Part shown: positions 1-9,253 of the stretch, piece after piece
How positions within the stretch are numbered: the stretch's first letter is position 1
How the letters are laid out: each line of letters starts with the position of its first letter
NCBI RefSeq assembly: GCF_004402705.1
Contig: NZ_SOFM01000011.1
Coordinates: 1-64,000, forward strand
Direction: 5' to 3'
DNA from: Cryobacterium mannosilyticum
GTDB lineage: Bacteria > Actinomycetota > Actinomycetes > Actinomycetales > Microbacteriaceae
Length of the DNA: 64,000 nucleotides
Notes under the pieces: generated by a model
What the model was told of the DNA's origin: nothing
Seen by the model: the letters and a program-made list of their open reading frames with translations, nothing else
The model's database searches: none
Translations under genes and position numbers: made by a program

Positions 1-158
1 TAATGAAGGGCCATGAACCATTTTCTCAGACCCCTCAAACACGCCCAGGAACGACACGCCCTGCCGGTGGGCAGCCCCATAAAGCAACAGGCTCTCTACT
101 GTGCGCCCGCTGCCCGAAGGTGCGCCATGAGGCTGCGGTCGGGCGGGGCGGGGCGGAC

Positions 159-1835
159 CTAGAGCGCCGCGGCGACCGCGCGGCCCGCGGTGCGGCCCGA
201 GAACAGGCAGCCGCCGAGGAACGTGCCCTCGAGCGAGCGGTAACCGTGCATGCCGCCTCCGCCGAAGCCGCTGGCTTCCCCGGCCGCGTACAGGCCGGGC
301 ACGGGTTGCCCATCGGGACCGAGCGCGCGAGCGAACAGGTCGGTCTCGATGCCGCCGAGGCTCTTCCGGGTGAGGATGTGCAGCTTGACGGCGATCAGCG
401 GCCCGTTCTTCGGGTCGAGCAGTTTGTGCGGGCTCGCCACGCGGATGAGCCGGTCGCCGCGGTAGTGCCTGGCCTGCCTGATCGCGGTGATCTGGGCATC
501 CTTCGTGAAGTCGTTGTCCAGCTCCCGGTCGCGGGCCCGGATCTCCCGTTCGATCCGGGCGAAATCGAGGCGCACCTCCGGTGAGCGGCGCTGCATGCCG
601 GCCAGCAGTTCGTGCAGGGTGCCTGCGACGACGAAATCGGCGCCCTTCGCCTTGAACGCCTCCACCGGGCCGGGCGCCCCGGGGGTGACCCGTTTGGCGA
701 GCAGGGCGAGGTCCTTCCCCGTCAGGTCGGGGTTCTGCTCGCTGCCGGAGAGGGCGAACTCCTTCTCGATGATCTTCTGGGTGAGCACGAACCAGCTGTG
801 GTCGTGGCCGGTGCCGCGGATGTGCTCGAGAGTGCCGAGGGTGTCGAAGCCGGGGAACAGCGGCGCGGGCAGCCGTTTGCCGGTCGCGTCGAGCCAGAGC
901 GACGACGGACCGGGCAGGATCCGGATGCCGTGGGCCGCCCAGACCGGATCCCAGTTCTCGATTCCCTCGGTGTAGTGCCACATCCGGTCGCCGTTGATCA
1001 GCCGGGCGCCGGCCCGCTCACTGATGCCGAGCATCCGGCCGTCGACGTGCGCGGGAACGCCGGAGAGCAGGTGCTCCGGGGCGGCGCCCAGCCGGGACGG
1101 CCACTGGGCGCGCACGAGGTCGTGGTTGCCGCCGATGCCGCCGCTTGTCACGATCACGGCCGAGGCCGCCAGCTCGAACTCGCCGACCCGGTCGCGGGAA
1201 CTCGCCGCGCCGCGGGCGGCAGGGCTCGGCGCGAGCACGCCGCCGCGCACCCCGGTCACGGTCCCGCCGGTGACGACGAGCTCGTCGACCTGGTGCCGGT
1301 GCAGCGCCGTGACGTGCCCGGAGGCCACGCCCGCCCGCACCCGGGCGATGAACGGGGCGAGCAGGGCAGGCCCGGTGCCCCAGACGATGTGGAACCGCGG
1401 CACCGAGTTGCCGTGCTCGAGCGCCGTGTAGCCGCCCCGTTCGGCCCAGCCGACGACCGGGAAGAACCGGATGCCCCGCTCGTGCAGCCAGGCGCGCTTC
1501 TCCCCGGCCGCGAAGTCGAGGTACGCCTCCGCCCACCGCCTGGGCCAGTAGTCCTCGTCTCGGTCGAAACCGGCGCTGCCGAACCAGTCCTGCCGGGCCA
1601 GCGCGGCCGAGTCGTGCACGCCCAGGCGGCGCTGCTCAGGGGAGTCGACCAGGAAGAGCCCGCCGAACGACCACCAGGCCTGGCCGCCGAGCGAGGACGC
1701 CGGTTCCTGCTCGACCAGGATCACCCGTTTGCCGGCGGCAACCAGTTCGGCCGTCGCGACGAGGCCGGCCAGGCCGGCCCCCACGACGATGGCGTCGGCC
1801 TCGGCCGAACTGCTGGACGGGGGGACGGCGCTCAT
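159..1835 (-). CDS. FAD-binding dehydrogenase (flavocytochrome c / ketosteroid-dehydrogenase-like)
   Basis: The 558-residue protein opens with a Rossmann FAD-binding motif (VGAGLAGLVA, about residues 17-26) followed by an acidic strand end (VILVEQE), and its C-terminus carries the second FAD contact (GLYAAGEASGFGGGGMHGYR) typical of fumarate-reductase/KstD-type flavoproteins. The length and the GGQAWWSFGG segment fit the actinobacterial group annotated as FAD-binding dehydrogenase, whose substrate is generally unassigned. No signal peptide or membrane segment is visible, so a cytoplasmic location is expected. It stands alone: the globin gene ends 111 bp upstream on the same strand. No clear promoter is seen. 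The family call is firm; the substrate is unknown. Confidence 0.85.
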   Translation of the reverse strand: MSAVPPSSSSAEADAIVVGAGLAGLVATAELVAAGKRVILVEQEPASSLGGQAWWSFGGLFLVDSPEQRRLGVHDSAALARQDWFGSAGFDRDEDYWPRRWAEAYLDFAAGEKRAWLHERGIRFFPVVGWAERGGYTALEHGNSVPRFHIVWGTGPALLAPFIARVRAGVASGHVTALHRHQVDELVVTGGTVTGVRGGVLAPSPAARGAASSRDRVGEFELAASAVIVTSGGIGGNHDLVRAQWPSRLGAAPEHLLSGVPAHVDGRMLGISERAGARLINGDRMWHYTEGIENWDPVWAAHGIRILPGPSSLWLDATGKRLPAPLFPGFDTLGTLEHIRGTGHDHSWFVLTQKIIEKEFALSGSEQNPDLTGKDLALLAKRVTPGAPGPVEAFKAKGADFVVAGTLHELLAGMQRRSPEVRLDFARIEREIRARDRELDNDFTKDAQITAIRQARHYRGDRLIRVASPHKLLDPKNGPLIAVKLHILTRKSLGGIETDLFARALGPDGQPVPGLYAAGEASGFGGGGMHGYRSLEGTFLGGCLFSGRTAGRAVAAAL

Positions 1836-1946
1836 CGTGGCTCACTCTCACTCGTCAAGTTCGACGGACATTTTGCCGGAATCGGCTCAAAATGGCCCTG
1901 TTGAGCTCCGGAACACGAAAATCTCCGTCGAATTCGACAGGGGCGG

Positions 1947-2471
1947 CTACTCGTCGAACGTGTTCAGCATGGCGTGGGCGGCCCGTTCCAGGTAGTCCCA
2001 GAGGGTCTCCCGCTGCAGCGGCGGCAGGTCGGCGCTGTCCACGGCCTCCCGCATGTGCGCGAGCCAGCGGTCGCGTGCCTCCGGGTTCACCTTGAACGGC
2101 TGGTGTCGCTGGCGCAGCCGCGGGTGGCCACGCTGCTCACTGTAGGTGCCCGGCCCGCCCCAGTACTGCTCAAGGAACATGGTCAGGCGTTCCTCGGCCG
2201 GACCGAGGTCGGCCTCGGGGTACATCGGCTTCAGGACCGGGTCGGTGGCGACCCCGCGGTAGAACTCGGCGACGAGCCTCGCGAAGAACGGCCGTCCGCC
2301 GACCTGTTCGTAGAACGAGGCACCGATCGCGGCGCCGTTCTCGCCGTCACGCAGATGCACGCGAGACGGAGTGGCGGCGGCCGCCGCGGCCGGGGCGGAT
2401 GCCGGCATGGGCGCGGGCGTGGGCGTGGGCGTGGGCGCGGGCGCGGGCGTGGGGGTGGACTCAGGCGTCAT
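1947..2471 (-). CDS. glbO: Group II truncated haemoglobin with Pro/Ala-rich N-terminal tail
   Basis: Residues from about 48 onward match group II truncated globins: the FYEQVGGRPFFARLVAEFY helix start, the QYWGGPGTYSEQRGHPRLR segment, the RHQPF proximal region and a C-terminal LWDYLERAAHAML helix. Family members bind haem and O2/NO. The start overlaps the mscS stop by 11 bp (ATG inside the terminal codons of mscS), which argues for translational coupling and for this long start. It leaves a tail of about 45 residues made almost only of Thr, Pro and Ala; a later start (ATG codons within the tail) would give a conventional globin. The DNA of the tail is a GGGCGT-type simple repeat on the plus strand, so slippage is likely. 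Confidence 0.85.
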   Translation of the reverse strand: MTPESTPTPAPAPTPTPTPAPMPASAPAAAAAATPSRVHLRDGENGAAIGASFYEQVGGRPFFARLVAEFYRGVATDPVLKPMYPEADLGPAEERLTMFLEQYWGGPGTYSEQRGHPRLRQRHQPFKVNPEARDRWLAHMREAVDSADLPPLQRETLWDYLERAAHAMLNTFDE

Positions 2472-3759
2472 CGCGGATCTCCGGATCTGGTGCCGACTTC
2501 GGCGAGCTCGGGGTGGGGTGTTCGGCGTCCAGCTCGGCGGCGGACTTCGCGGGCTTCCCGGCCGGCGTGTCGGCGGGTTTCACTGCAGCGTTCCCGGCCG
2601 GCTTCCCTGCCGGCTCCTGGGCTGGGGCGCTGCCGCCGGATGTCGTGTCTGCCGGGTGCTCGGCGGCATCCGTCGCGGATTCCGTGGCCACGACGCGGCC
2701 CTTGCGCGGGGCGCGGGGGAGTCGGGATTTCTTCCGCACCTGCACCGGCCCGGTGAACGGGCCGGTGATCGCATCGGGAACGGCGGCGGCGGCCTCGGCG
2801 GCGGCGTCGGACGGTTCATCGGTGCCCGGGAGTGCGGCGGCGTTCACGGAGCCGTCCGGTCCGGTCATCACGACGCTGTTCAGCGGGGTCAGCCCGATGC
2901 CCAGCCCGTCGAGCGCCTTCTTGAGGTGCAGGCGGAGGTCGCGGGCGAAGTCCCACTTGGCCGAGACCCGGGTCTTCACCACGAGGCGCACGACGAGGGC
3001 CTCGGCCGAGATCGACTCGAGTCCCCACACCTCGGGCTTCTCCAGGATGACGGGGCGCCACTTGCGGCTGGAGGCGAGCGCCCTGGCCACCCGGAGCAGC
3101 TCGGCCTGCACAGCCTCCACATCGGAGGCGTACGGGATGGCGAGGTCGATGATCACCCTGGCCCAGCCCTGGGACATGTTGCCGACACGGAGGATCTCGC
3201 CGTTGCGCACGAACCACAGGGTGCCGTCGACGTCGCGCACCTGGGTGACTCGGATGCCGACCGTCTCGACGACGCCGGAGGCGAAGCCGACGTCGACGAT
3301 GTCGCCGACGCCGAGCTGGTCCTCCACGACCATGAACAGGCCGTTGAGGATGTCCTTGACGATGTTCTGCGCGCCGAAGCCGAGCCCGGCGCCGAGCGCG
3401 GCCGTAAGCAGGGCGAAGGAACCGAGGATGTCCGTGTTGACGATGTTCACGATCAGCAGCACGGAGACGATCAGCAGGGTGACGTTGACGATGTTGGTGA
3501 GCACCGAGCCGAGCGTGCGGGTGCGCTGCACCACGCGCACGGCGGCCACCGGGGAGACGCTCAGCGCCTGGGTGTCCATCACGTTCTGGGTCTTCTTCAC
3601 GCCGGAGACGATCTGCCCCACGACCCGGTCGATCACGAAGTGCAGCCCCCAGCGCAGCAGGAAGGCTCCGATGACGATTGCGGCGATGTTGATGACCTTG
3701 AGCCACAGATCGACGGTGAAGAATTGGGTGAGTTCAAGCCAGATTGCGTCGAAATTCAT
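2461..3759 (-). CDS. mscS: MscS-family mechanosensitive ion channel
   Basis: The 432-residue membrane protein has an N-terminal hydrophobic helix (about residues 17-37), two more around 85-130, the pore-helix signature GAGLGFGAQNIVKDILNG, and the MscS beta domain beginning with the VEDQLGVGDIVDV segment. This is the core of small-conductance mechanosensitive channels that release solutes after osmotic downshock. The last about 110 residues are a Pro/Ala/Lys-rich, probably disordered cytoplasmic tail not needed for the fold. A TAGACT -10 box ends 10 nt before the ATG, so the transcript leader would be only a few nucleotides. The downstream globin gene overlaps its stop codon. Confidence 0.9.
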   Translation of the reverse strand: MNFDAIWLELTQFFTVDLWLKVINIAAIVIGAFLLRWGLHFVIDRVVGQIVSGVKKTQNVMDTQALSVSPVAAVRVVQRTRTLGSVLTNIVNVTLLIVSVLLIVNIVNTDILGSFALLTAALGAGLGFGAQNIVKDILNGLFMVVEDQLGVGDIVDVGFASGVVETVGIRVTQVRDVDGTLWFVRNGEILRVGNMSQGWARVIIDLAIPYASDVEAVQAELLRVARALASSRKWRPVILEKPEVWGLESISAEALVVRLVVKTRVSAKWDFARDLRLHLKKALDGLGIGLTPLNSVVMTGPDGSVNAAALPGTDEPSDAAAEAAAAVPDAITGPFTGPVQVRKKSRLPRAPRKGRVVATESATDAAEHPADTTSGGSAPAQEPAGKPAGNAAVKPADTPAGKPAKSAAELDAEHPTPSSPKSAPDPEIRDDA

Positions 3760-3768
3760 ATTGCGACC

Positions 3769-3774
3769 AGTCTA
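3769..3774 (-). promoter_or_regulatory. -10 box of mscS-glbO
   Basis: TAGACT on the minus strand, nine bases before the mscS ATG. The expected transcription start falls 2-4 nt ahead of the start codon, so the mRNA is nearly leaderless. No good -35 hexamer is visible. Confidence 0.5.
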
Positions 3775-3830
3775 CCGAGAGCCGCCGGGCAGAGGCTGGG
3801 ACCCTCGCCGACAACGCGGGACGGGATACC

Positions 3831-3866
3831 CAAAACCCCCGCCGTGCGCCCGGTGCGGGCGGCGGC
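3831..3866 (-). terminator. Probable intrinsic terminator of pepN
   Basis: Downstream of the pepN stop the minus strand forms CGCCCG-CAC-CGGGCG with a weaker outer GCCG/CGGC pairing, then runs into GGGGGTTTT. The hairpin is short but very GC-rich and is followed by four T residues. Confidence 0.5.
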
Positions 3867-3905
3867 GAGGGCCGTGAGGCGTTCCAGACGGATGCTCCGG
3901 GCCGG

Positions 3906-6449
3906 TTAGACCGCGTCCCGCGCCTGGGCGGCGAGGGCGCGCTCCACCCCGGCCAGGTTCTCGATCACCAGGCGGCGCAGGGCGAGCGGCTCCGGGTTGG
4001 CGTCGAGCCAGGCGCGGGTCGCATCGGCCAGGGCCTGGTCGGCCAGCGGGGACGGGTACAGGCCCAGGATCAGCTTCTCCGCGATCGAGAAGCTGCGCGA
4101 TTCCCACACCGACTGCAGCATGGCGAAGTACCGGTCCACGAACGGCTCGAGCAGCGTGGTGTCGTTGGCCCGGAGGAACCCGGCCGCGGTCACGCGCACG
4201 ATCGTGTTCGGCGCGGTGTCGACGTCGATCAGCGACGACCAGGCAGCCTGCTTGCCCTCCGGCGTCGGGATGGCCGCGCGCGCCTGGGCGGCCGACTGGG
4301 CGCCCGTCGCGGTGTTGTCACGGGCCAGGGCAGCGTCGATCTCGGCCGTGCCGGCCTTGCCGCCGGCGACGAGGGCGATCAGCAGCTCCCAGGCCAGGTC
4401 GGTGTCGATCGTGAGACCGTCCAGCGGTGTGGAGCCGTCCAGGAGCGCCGCGACCGAAGCCAGGTGGCTGCCGGTGGAGGCGACCGAGGCGAAGAACTTG
4501 ACGAACTGGAACTGGGCGTCGGTGCCGGGTTCGGCGTGCCGGGCGAGGGACCAGAGGGCGTCGCCGACCTCGGTGACCGTGTTCGCGCGGAACTCCTCGG
4601 CGACATAGTGGGTCGCGGCGAGCACGACCTGGCCGAGCACGGTGCGCAGCGTGGTCGACTCGGTTTCGGTGGCGACGTTGCCCAGCACGAGGCTGATGAA
4701 GTCGCGTGGTGCCGTCTCTGCGTCGCGGGTCGCGTCCCAGACGGCGCCCCAGACGATCGCCCGGGCGAGCGGGCTCTCGATCGAGGACAGGTTCTCGAGG
4801 GCGACGTCCTGCGACGCGGCGTCGAGGCGGATCTTCGCGTAGGCGAGGTCGTCGTCGTTGAGCAGGACGAGGGCGGGACGGGCCAGTCCGACGAGCTCGG
4901 CGACATCCGTTCTCGGCCCGTCGACGTCGATCTCGACCCGGCGGGTGCGCACGAGGGAGCCGTCGGCGAGGTCGTAGAAGCCGATCGCCAGGCGGTGCGG
5001 GCGGATCGTGGGGTAGTCCGCTGCGGCGGTCTGCAGAACGGTGAAGCCGGTGATGGTTCCGGCCGGATCGACCGTGACCTCGGGGCGGAGCGTGTTCACG
5101 CCCGCCGTTTCGAGCCAGAGTTTCGTCCACTCGGTGAGGTCGCGGCCGCTGGAGGCCTCGAGCTCGACCATCAGGTCATTCAGTTCGGTGTTGCCCCACT
5201 CGTGCTTGGCGAAGTAGGAGGCAACGCCGGCGAAGAACGCGTCCCTGCCGACCCAGGCCACGAGCTGCTTGAGCACCGAGCCGCCCTTGGCGTAGGTGAT
5301 GCCGTCGAAGTTGACCTGCACGTCTTCGAGGTCGGTGATGGTGGCCGTGATGGGGTGCGTCGACGGGAGCTGGTCCTGCTTGTAGGCCCAGCTCTTCTCC
5401 ATCACGGCGAAGGTGGTCCACGCCTCGGTCCACTCGGTGGCCTCGGCGGTGGCCATGGTCGACGCCCATTCGGCGAACGATTCGTTCAACCACAGGTCAT
5501 TCCACCACTTCATGGTGACCAGGTCGCCGAACCACATGTGCGCCAGCTCGTGCAGCACGGTGACCACGCGACGCTCCTTGATGGCGTCGGTGACCTTCGA
5601 GCGGAAGACGTAGGTCTCGGTGAAGGTGACCGCGCCGGCGTTCTCCATCGCGCCGGCGTTGAACTCCGGCACGAACATCTGGTCGTACTTGTCGAACGGG
5701 TACGGGTAGTTGAACTTCTCCTCGAAGTAGGTGAAGCCCTGGCGGGTCTTCTCGAACAGATAGTCCGCATCGAGGTACTGGAACAGGCTCTTCCGGCTGA
5801 ACAGACCGAGGGGGATCGTGCGTCCGTCGCTCGAGGTCAGTTCGCTGCGCACAACGGAGTACGGGCCGGCGACGAGGGCCGTGATGTAGCTGGAGATGGT
5901 GTGGGTGGGCGGGAAGACCCAGGTCTGCGCGCCGTTGCCGGCATCCGTCGGGACGGGCGTGACGGAGTTGGAGATGACTTCCCAGGCCCGGGGCGCGGTG
6001 ACCGTGAAGGCGAACGTCGCCTTGAGGTCGGGCTGCTCGAACACGGCGAAGACGCGGCGGGAGTCCGGCACCTCGAACTGGCTGTAGAGGTAGACCTCGT
6101 TGTCGACCGGGTCGACGAAGCGGTGCAGGCCCTCGCCGGTGTTCGTGTAGACGGCGTCGGAGACGACCGTGAGGGTGTTCTCGGCGGCGAGGCCGTCGAG
6201 CTGGATCCGGATGCCGTCGCTGACGGCTGCAGGGTCGAGGGCGACCCCGTTGAGGGTCACCGAGTGCACTGCGCTGGTGATCGCGTCGATGAAGGTGGAC
6301 GCGCCGGGCGTGGCCGAGAACTCCACTGTCGTCGTGCTGCCGAACGTCTCCGCACCGGTGGTGAGGTCGAGGGCTACCGCGTAGCTCCGCACGGCAATGA
6401 GCGCCGCACGCTCCTGGGCTTCGATCCGGGTGAGGTTTTCTCCAGGCAA
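3906..6449 (-). CDS. pepN: Aminopeptidase N (M1 family zinc metallopeptidase)
   Basis: The protein has the two M1 hallmarks: the substrate-binding GAMENAG motif and the zinc site HELAHMWFGD (HExxH) with the downstream glutamate in NESFAEW. It removes N-terminal amino acids from peptides in the cytoplasm. Length (847 aa from the chosen start) and the C-terminal ERAP1-like helical domain match actinobacterial PepN. The reading frame is open further upstream, with GTG at 6497 and ATG at 6461. The TTG at 6449 is preferred because it gives the usual family start (M-PGENLTR) and sits five bases after GGAG. A -10 box at 6506-6511 puts the transcript start almost on the 6497 GTG, which disfavours that start. 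Confidence 0.92.
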   Translation of the reverse strand: MPGENLTRIEAQERAALIAVRSYAVALDLTTGAETFGSTTTVEFSATPGASTFIDAITSAVHSVTLNGVALDPAAVSDGIRIQLDGLAAENTLTVVSDAVYTNTGEGLHRFVDPVDNEVYLYSQFEVPDSRRVFAVFEQPDLKATFAFTVTAPRAWEVISNSVTPVPTDAGNGAQTWVFPPTHTISSYITALVAGPYSVVRSELTSSDGRTIPLGLFSRKSLFQYLDADYLFEKTRQGFTYFEEKFNYPYPFDKYDQMFVPEFNAGAMENAGAVTFTETYVFRSKVTDAIKERRVVTVLHELAHMWFGDLVTMKWWNDLWLNESFAEWASTMATAEATEWTEAWTTFAVMEKSWAYKQDQLPSTHPITATITDLEDVQVNFDGITYAKGGSVLKQLVAWVGRDAFFAGVASYFAKHEWGNTELNDLMVELEASSGRDLTEWTKLWLETAGVNTLRPEVTVDPAGTITGFTVLQTAAADYPTIRPHRLAIGFYDLADGSLVRTRRVEIDVDGPRTDVAELVGLARPALVLLNDDDLAYAKIRLDAASQDVALENLSSIESPLARAIVWGAVWDATRDAETAPRDFISLVLGNVATETESTTLRTVLGQVVLAATHYVAEEFRANTVTEVGDALWSLARHAEPGTDAQFQFVKFFASVASTGSHLASVAALLDGSTPLDGLTIDTDLAWELLIALVAGGKAGTAEIDAALARDNTATGAQSAAQARAAIPTPEGKQAAWSSLIDVDTAPNTIVRVTAAGFLRANDTTLLEPFVDRYFAMLQSVWESRSFSIAEKLILGLYPSPLADQALADATRAWLDANPEPLALRRLVIENLAGVERALAAQARDAV

Positions 6450-6505
6450 CTTATTCTCCATCTCAGTTTCGACCGGGGCTTCTGGCTCCGGACGCACGAC
6501 GGTTA

Positions 6506-6511
6506 AGCCTA
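6506..6511 (-). promoter_or_regulatory. -10 box of pepN
   Basis: TAGGCT on the minus strand. Transcription should begin near 6499, leaving a leader of roughly 50 nt before the preferred TTG start. The -35 region is not recognisable. Confidence 0.5.
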
Positions 6512-6620
6512 GCCACTATTGCGGCGGAGGCAGGGAAAACGCGGGCAGGAGCCCGGTCCGGTGCATCCCGGGACACGCCGGGAACGGAATAGGAGCGGCC
6601 GGGCGGGGGTTGGCCCGGAG

Positions 6621-7541
6621 ATGAAAGCAATAACCTATGCGCGCTACGGCAGCCCCGATGTCCTCGAACTCACCGATCAGCCGATGCCCAAGGTCGCTCC
6701 TGGCATGGTGCTGGTGCGGGTCAAGGCGGCGGCGGTCAACCCGGTGGACTGGAAGGTCATGGCCGGTTATCTGGACCCGATGATGGACATCCAGTTCCCG
6801 GCGATCCCCGGCTGGGACGTCGCGGGCGTCGTGGAATCGGTGGGGATCGACTCGCCGGAGTTCGCCGTCGGTGACGAAGTCATCGCCTACGGCCGGAAGG
6901 ACTACGTGCAGGGTGGGACGTTCGCCGAGTTCGTCGCGCTTCCAGAGCGCATCCTGGCCCGCAAGCCGGCGTCGCTGGGCTGGGAGCAGGCGGCCGGGCT
7001 GCCGCTGGCCGGGCTCACCGCCTACCAGGTGCTGACCCGCCTGGGCGTGGGCGCCGAGGACACCGTCCTGATCCACGGCGGTGCCGGCGGCGTCGGACTG
7101 CTCGCGATCCAGATCGCCGTCGCCCGCGGCGCCCGGGTGATCGCCACGGCCTCCGAGGCGAACCACGCTTTCCTGAGCGCGCTCGGCGCTGAGCCGGTGC
7201 GCTACGGCGACGGCCTCACCGAGCGGGTGCTCGCGGCCGCTCCCGGCGGCGTCGATGTCGTCGCCGATTTCGTCGGTGGCGTGCTCGAGACCACGCTCGC
7301 CGTGCTCGCTCCCGGCGGCCGGCACGCCTCCATCGCCGACGGCACGGTCGAGCAGCACGGCGGCACCTGGATGTGGGTGAGCCCCGTGGCCGCCGACCTT
7401 CGGGCGGTCGCCGCCCTGGTCGAGGCCGGAACCCTCACGGTCGAGGTGGCCCGGTCGTTCCCGCTCGAGGAGGCCGCGGATGCCTTCCGCCTGAGCATGG
7501 AGGGCCACACCCGCGGCAAGATCGTGGTGCGGGTGAGCTGA
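6621..7541 (+). CDS. NADP-dependent zinc-free quinone-type oxidoreductase (MDR superfamily)
   Basis: The 306-residue protein begins MKAITYARYGSPDVLEL and shows the medium-chain reductase layout: a GroES-like catalytic domain with PWDV-type GWDVAGVVE, and a Rossmann domain with GGAGGVGLLAIQIA (about residues 153-166). It lacks the catalytic and structural zinc cysteines of alcohol dehydrogenases, which places it with quinone oxidoreductase/enoyl-reductase-like enzymes that use NADPH. The start at 6621 follows CCCGGAG closely; the frame is open upstream but without similarity to the family. It stands alone on the plus strand between pepN and the paralogue pair. The substrate cannot be read from sequence. 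Confidence 0.88.
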   Translation: MKAITYARYGSPDVLELTDQPMPKVAPGMVLVRVKAAAVNPVDWKVMAGYLDPMMDIQFPAIPGWDVAGVVESVGIDSPEFAVGDEVIAYGRKDYVQGGTFAEFVALPERILARKPASLGWEQAAGLPLAGLTAYQVLTRLGVGAEDTVLIHGGAGGVGLLAIQIAVARGARVIATASEANHAFLSALGAEPVRYGDGLTERVLAAAPGGVDVVADFVGGVLETTLAVLAPGGRHASIADGTVEQHGGTWMWVSPVAADLRAVAALVEAGTLTVEVARSFPLEEAADAFRLSMEGHTRGKIVVRVS

Positions 7542-7548
7542 GGCCGGT

Positions 7549-7573
7549 CCCGGCGGCCGGCGCGGCCGCCGGG
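7549..7573 (+). terminator. GC-rich hairpin between convergent genes
   Basis: A perfect 10-bp stem (CCCGGCGGCC / GGCCGCCGGG) with a five-base loop starts 8 bp after the reductase stop codon. No T-run follows, so it would be an actinobacterial I-shaped terminator at best. Confidence 0.45.
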
Positions 7574-7647
7574 GTCCGCCCACGGGATGGGTTGCGCCGA
7601 CTACCTGTGGGGCACCCTGGGCACTCGGTCCTTCGCATCGGATGCGA

Positions 7648-8379
7648 TCAGGTCCGCGCGGGGAGCGCCTGCCAGCCGTCGGCGCGCAGCCTGCCCTGGC
7701 GTTCGCGGCGCCAGGAGTCCGATTCCGCCACGGCGGCGAGGTGCAACACCACCCCGACGGTGGGCTCGTCGGAATAGTGCGCGAACGGGGCATGCTCGAC
7801 GTGGTGCACCACGGTCCGTTGGGCGGAGAACCCCGTCAGTTGCCCGGGGACGAAGCTCTCGCCGGCCCGCGGAACGGCGTCGACGAGCGTGCGCCGGTGC
7901 AGTGCTTCGCCGGTGAACTCCGTGCAGGCGTCGTCGCCGAAGACCAGCAGTCGCACGTCGATCGCGGTGCGGTTCTTCGTGACCGAGTGCACCGTGCGCC
8001 CAGCGACCGCGGGAGAGCGTTCAGCGACCTGACCCCGGGTGATCGCGCCGGCCTGGTATTCGAACATCGCCGTCGCCACTGCACCGAGGCTGACCCGCTC
8101 GGCGTCGTTGCCGATCAGGAACTCCACCTCGTCGTACACCGGGTGAACGGGCTCCACGATCAGCACCGCGCGGGCGTCCGGGGTGATCGCATGATCGCCG
8201 CGGCGTGCCCGCCCTGCGCCGCTTCCGAGGAGCGTCTCCACCTCGTCGTAGACCGGGCTGCCGAGTTCGAGCACGAGCACCGGCCGTTCCCGCGGCACAA
8301 TCCGCTCGGTGGTGGCGCGAAGCGTGCTGCGCATTTCACGGAGGAGAGCTTCCCTGAGTTCTGTGGAGATTTCGGTCAT
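7648..8379 (-). CDS. Protein of unknown function, paralogue of its upstream neighbour
   Basis: I do not recognise this 243-residue protein. It is soluble, without signal peptide or membrane helix. Residues about 31-54 and 69-92 are an internal duplication, each containing PVYDEVE preceded by a hydrophobic strand. The C-terminal half carries the conserved block FGDDAC-TEFTGEALHRRTLVDAVPRAGE, nearly identical to the adjacent protein at 8447-9091, and both end in an Arg/Glu-rich helix plus GW. The start at 8379 (MTEIST) is chosen because similarity to the paralogue begins just after it and upstream sequence has a different character. The spacing of 67 bp from the neighbour suggests one transcript. 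The gene is real on codon usage and paralogy grounds. Confidence 0.75.
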   Translation of the reverse strand: MTEISTELREALLREMRSTLRATTERIVPRERPVLVLELGSPVYDEVETLLGSGAGRARRGDHAITPDARAVLIVEPVHPVYDEVEFLIGNDAERVSLGAVATAMFEYQAGAITRGQVAERSPAVAGRTVHSVTKNRTAIDVRLLVFGDDACTEFTGEALHRRTLVDAVPRAGESFVPGQLTGFSAQRTVVHHVEHAPFAHYSDEPTVGVVLHLAAVAESDSWRRERQGRLRADGWQALPART

Positions 8380-8446
8380 CGTCGGCTTTCCGTTTCGTTG
8401 CATCGTGCAGTGGCGGGGTCGTGCCGTTCGGGGATTCGGGCGGAGG

Positions 8447-9091
8447 CTAGGCTCCGGGCGCTGCCACCTGGGTTTGGGGAAGGGCGATGTCCCACCCCTC
8501 CTTGCGCAGCTCTCGCTGTCGTTCCAGTCGGCGCTCGCCCGATTCGGCCAGTGCTGCCACATGCACCACGACCAGGACCGTCGGTATGGCGCAGTTCTCC
8601 GGGAAGGGCGCGTGCTCGACGCGTTCCACCACCGGCCGCAGCGTGTCGAATCGACTCAATTGGCCGGGGGAGAAGAATTCTCCGGCGCGGGGCACGGCAT
8701 CGACCAGGGTGCGGCGGTGCAGCGCCTCGCCCGTGTAGTGCGTGCAGTCCTCGTCGCCGAACACCATCACCCAGAGGTCGATGGCGGTGCGGTGCGCGTG
8801 GGGCGCCTCGGCAGGTGCTGCGGGGGTGCTGCGCGCATCCGCTGGAATGCGCCGCAGCCGTGCCATCCGGGTCTGGTGCTCCACCAGGGCGGTGGCCACG
8901 AGGGCGAGGCTCTCATGCTCGGCGATGGTGTCCAGGCGGGACTCGACCTCGTCATAGAGCGGACTCGCGGCGACCGGGTGGGCGCTCACGTGCGCCCGCG
9001 GACGCCGGGCGAGCGGTGGTTCGCTCGGGGCGAGGGAGGCCAGCATGTCGCGCAGCGACAGCTCCCTGGTCGGCGTGGGCGTCTCGGTCAT
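8447..9091 (-). CDS. Protein of unknown function, paralogue of its downstream neighbour
   Basis: The 214-residue protein is homologous over most of its length to the protein at 7648-8379: the blocks RTAID, VFGDEDC, TGEALHRRTLVDAVPRAGE, PGQL, VERVEHAPF and VHVAALAES all recur in the same order. It has one copy of the P[LV]YDEVE motif where its neighbour has two. A VATALVEHQTRM segment corresponds to VATAMFEYQAGA in the neighbour. No membrane segment or signal peptide is visible. A weak ribosome site (GGAACC) lies before the ATG. The 162-bp gap to the upstream MFS gene probably contains the promoter. I cannot assign a function. Confidence 0.75.
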   Translation of the reverse strand: MTETPTPTRELSLRDMLASLAPSEPPLARRPRAHVSAHPVAASPLYDEVESRLDTIAEHESLALVATALVEHQTRMARLRRIPADARSTPAAPAEAPHAHRTAIDLWVMVFGDEDCTHYTGEALHRRTLVDAVPRAGEFFSPGQLSRFDTLRPVVERVEHAPFPENCAIPTVLVVVHVAALAESGERRLERQRELRKEGWDIALPQTQVAAPGA

Positions 9092-9253
9092 CCGGTGGTT
9101 CCGTTCCGGTCGTCATCGGCAGTCGGCGGCACGCACAGCGTTGCGCAGGTCCGTTTGACCTCATCCGGGTCGGGAGCGAGCAGCCTGTCGGCAGGGCGTG
9201 GAGACCGCAAACGAGCACTGACCCCCCAAACTAGTCACAGTTGGGATGAGAAC

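Noticed and set aside
1..158. A gene at the left edge
   Set aside because: Frames here are shadows of the dehydrogenase or lack a start, stop or ribosome site that makes sense; nothing could be supported in this stretch.
1947..2471. The Pro/Thr/Ala tail of the globin as a separate domain
   Set aside because: It is encoded by a simple GGGCGT-like DNA repeat, so slippage is a better explanation than a functional domain.
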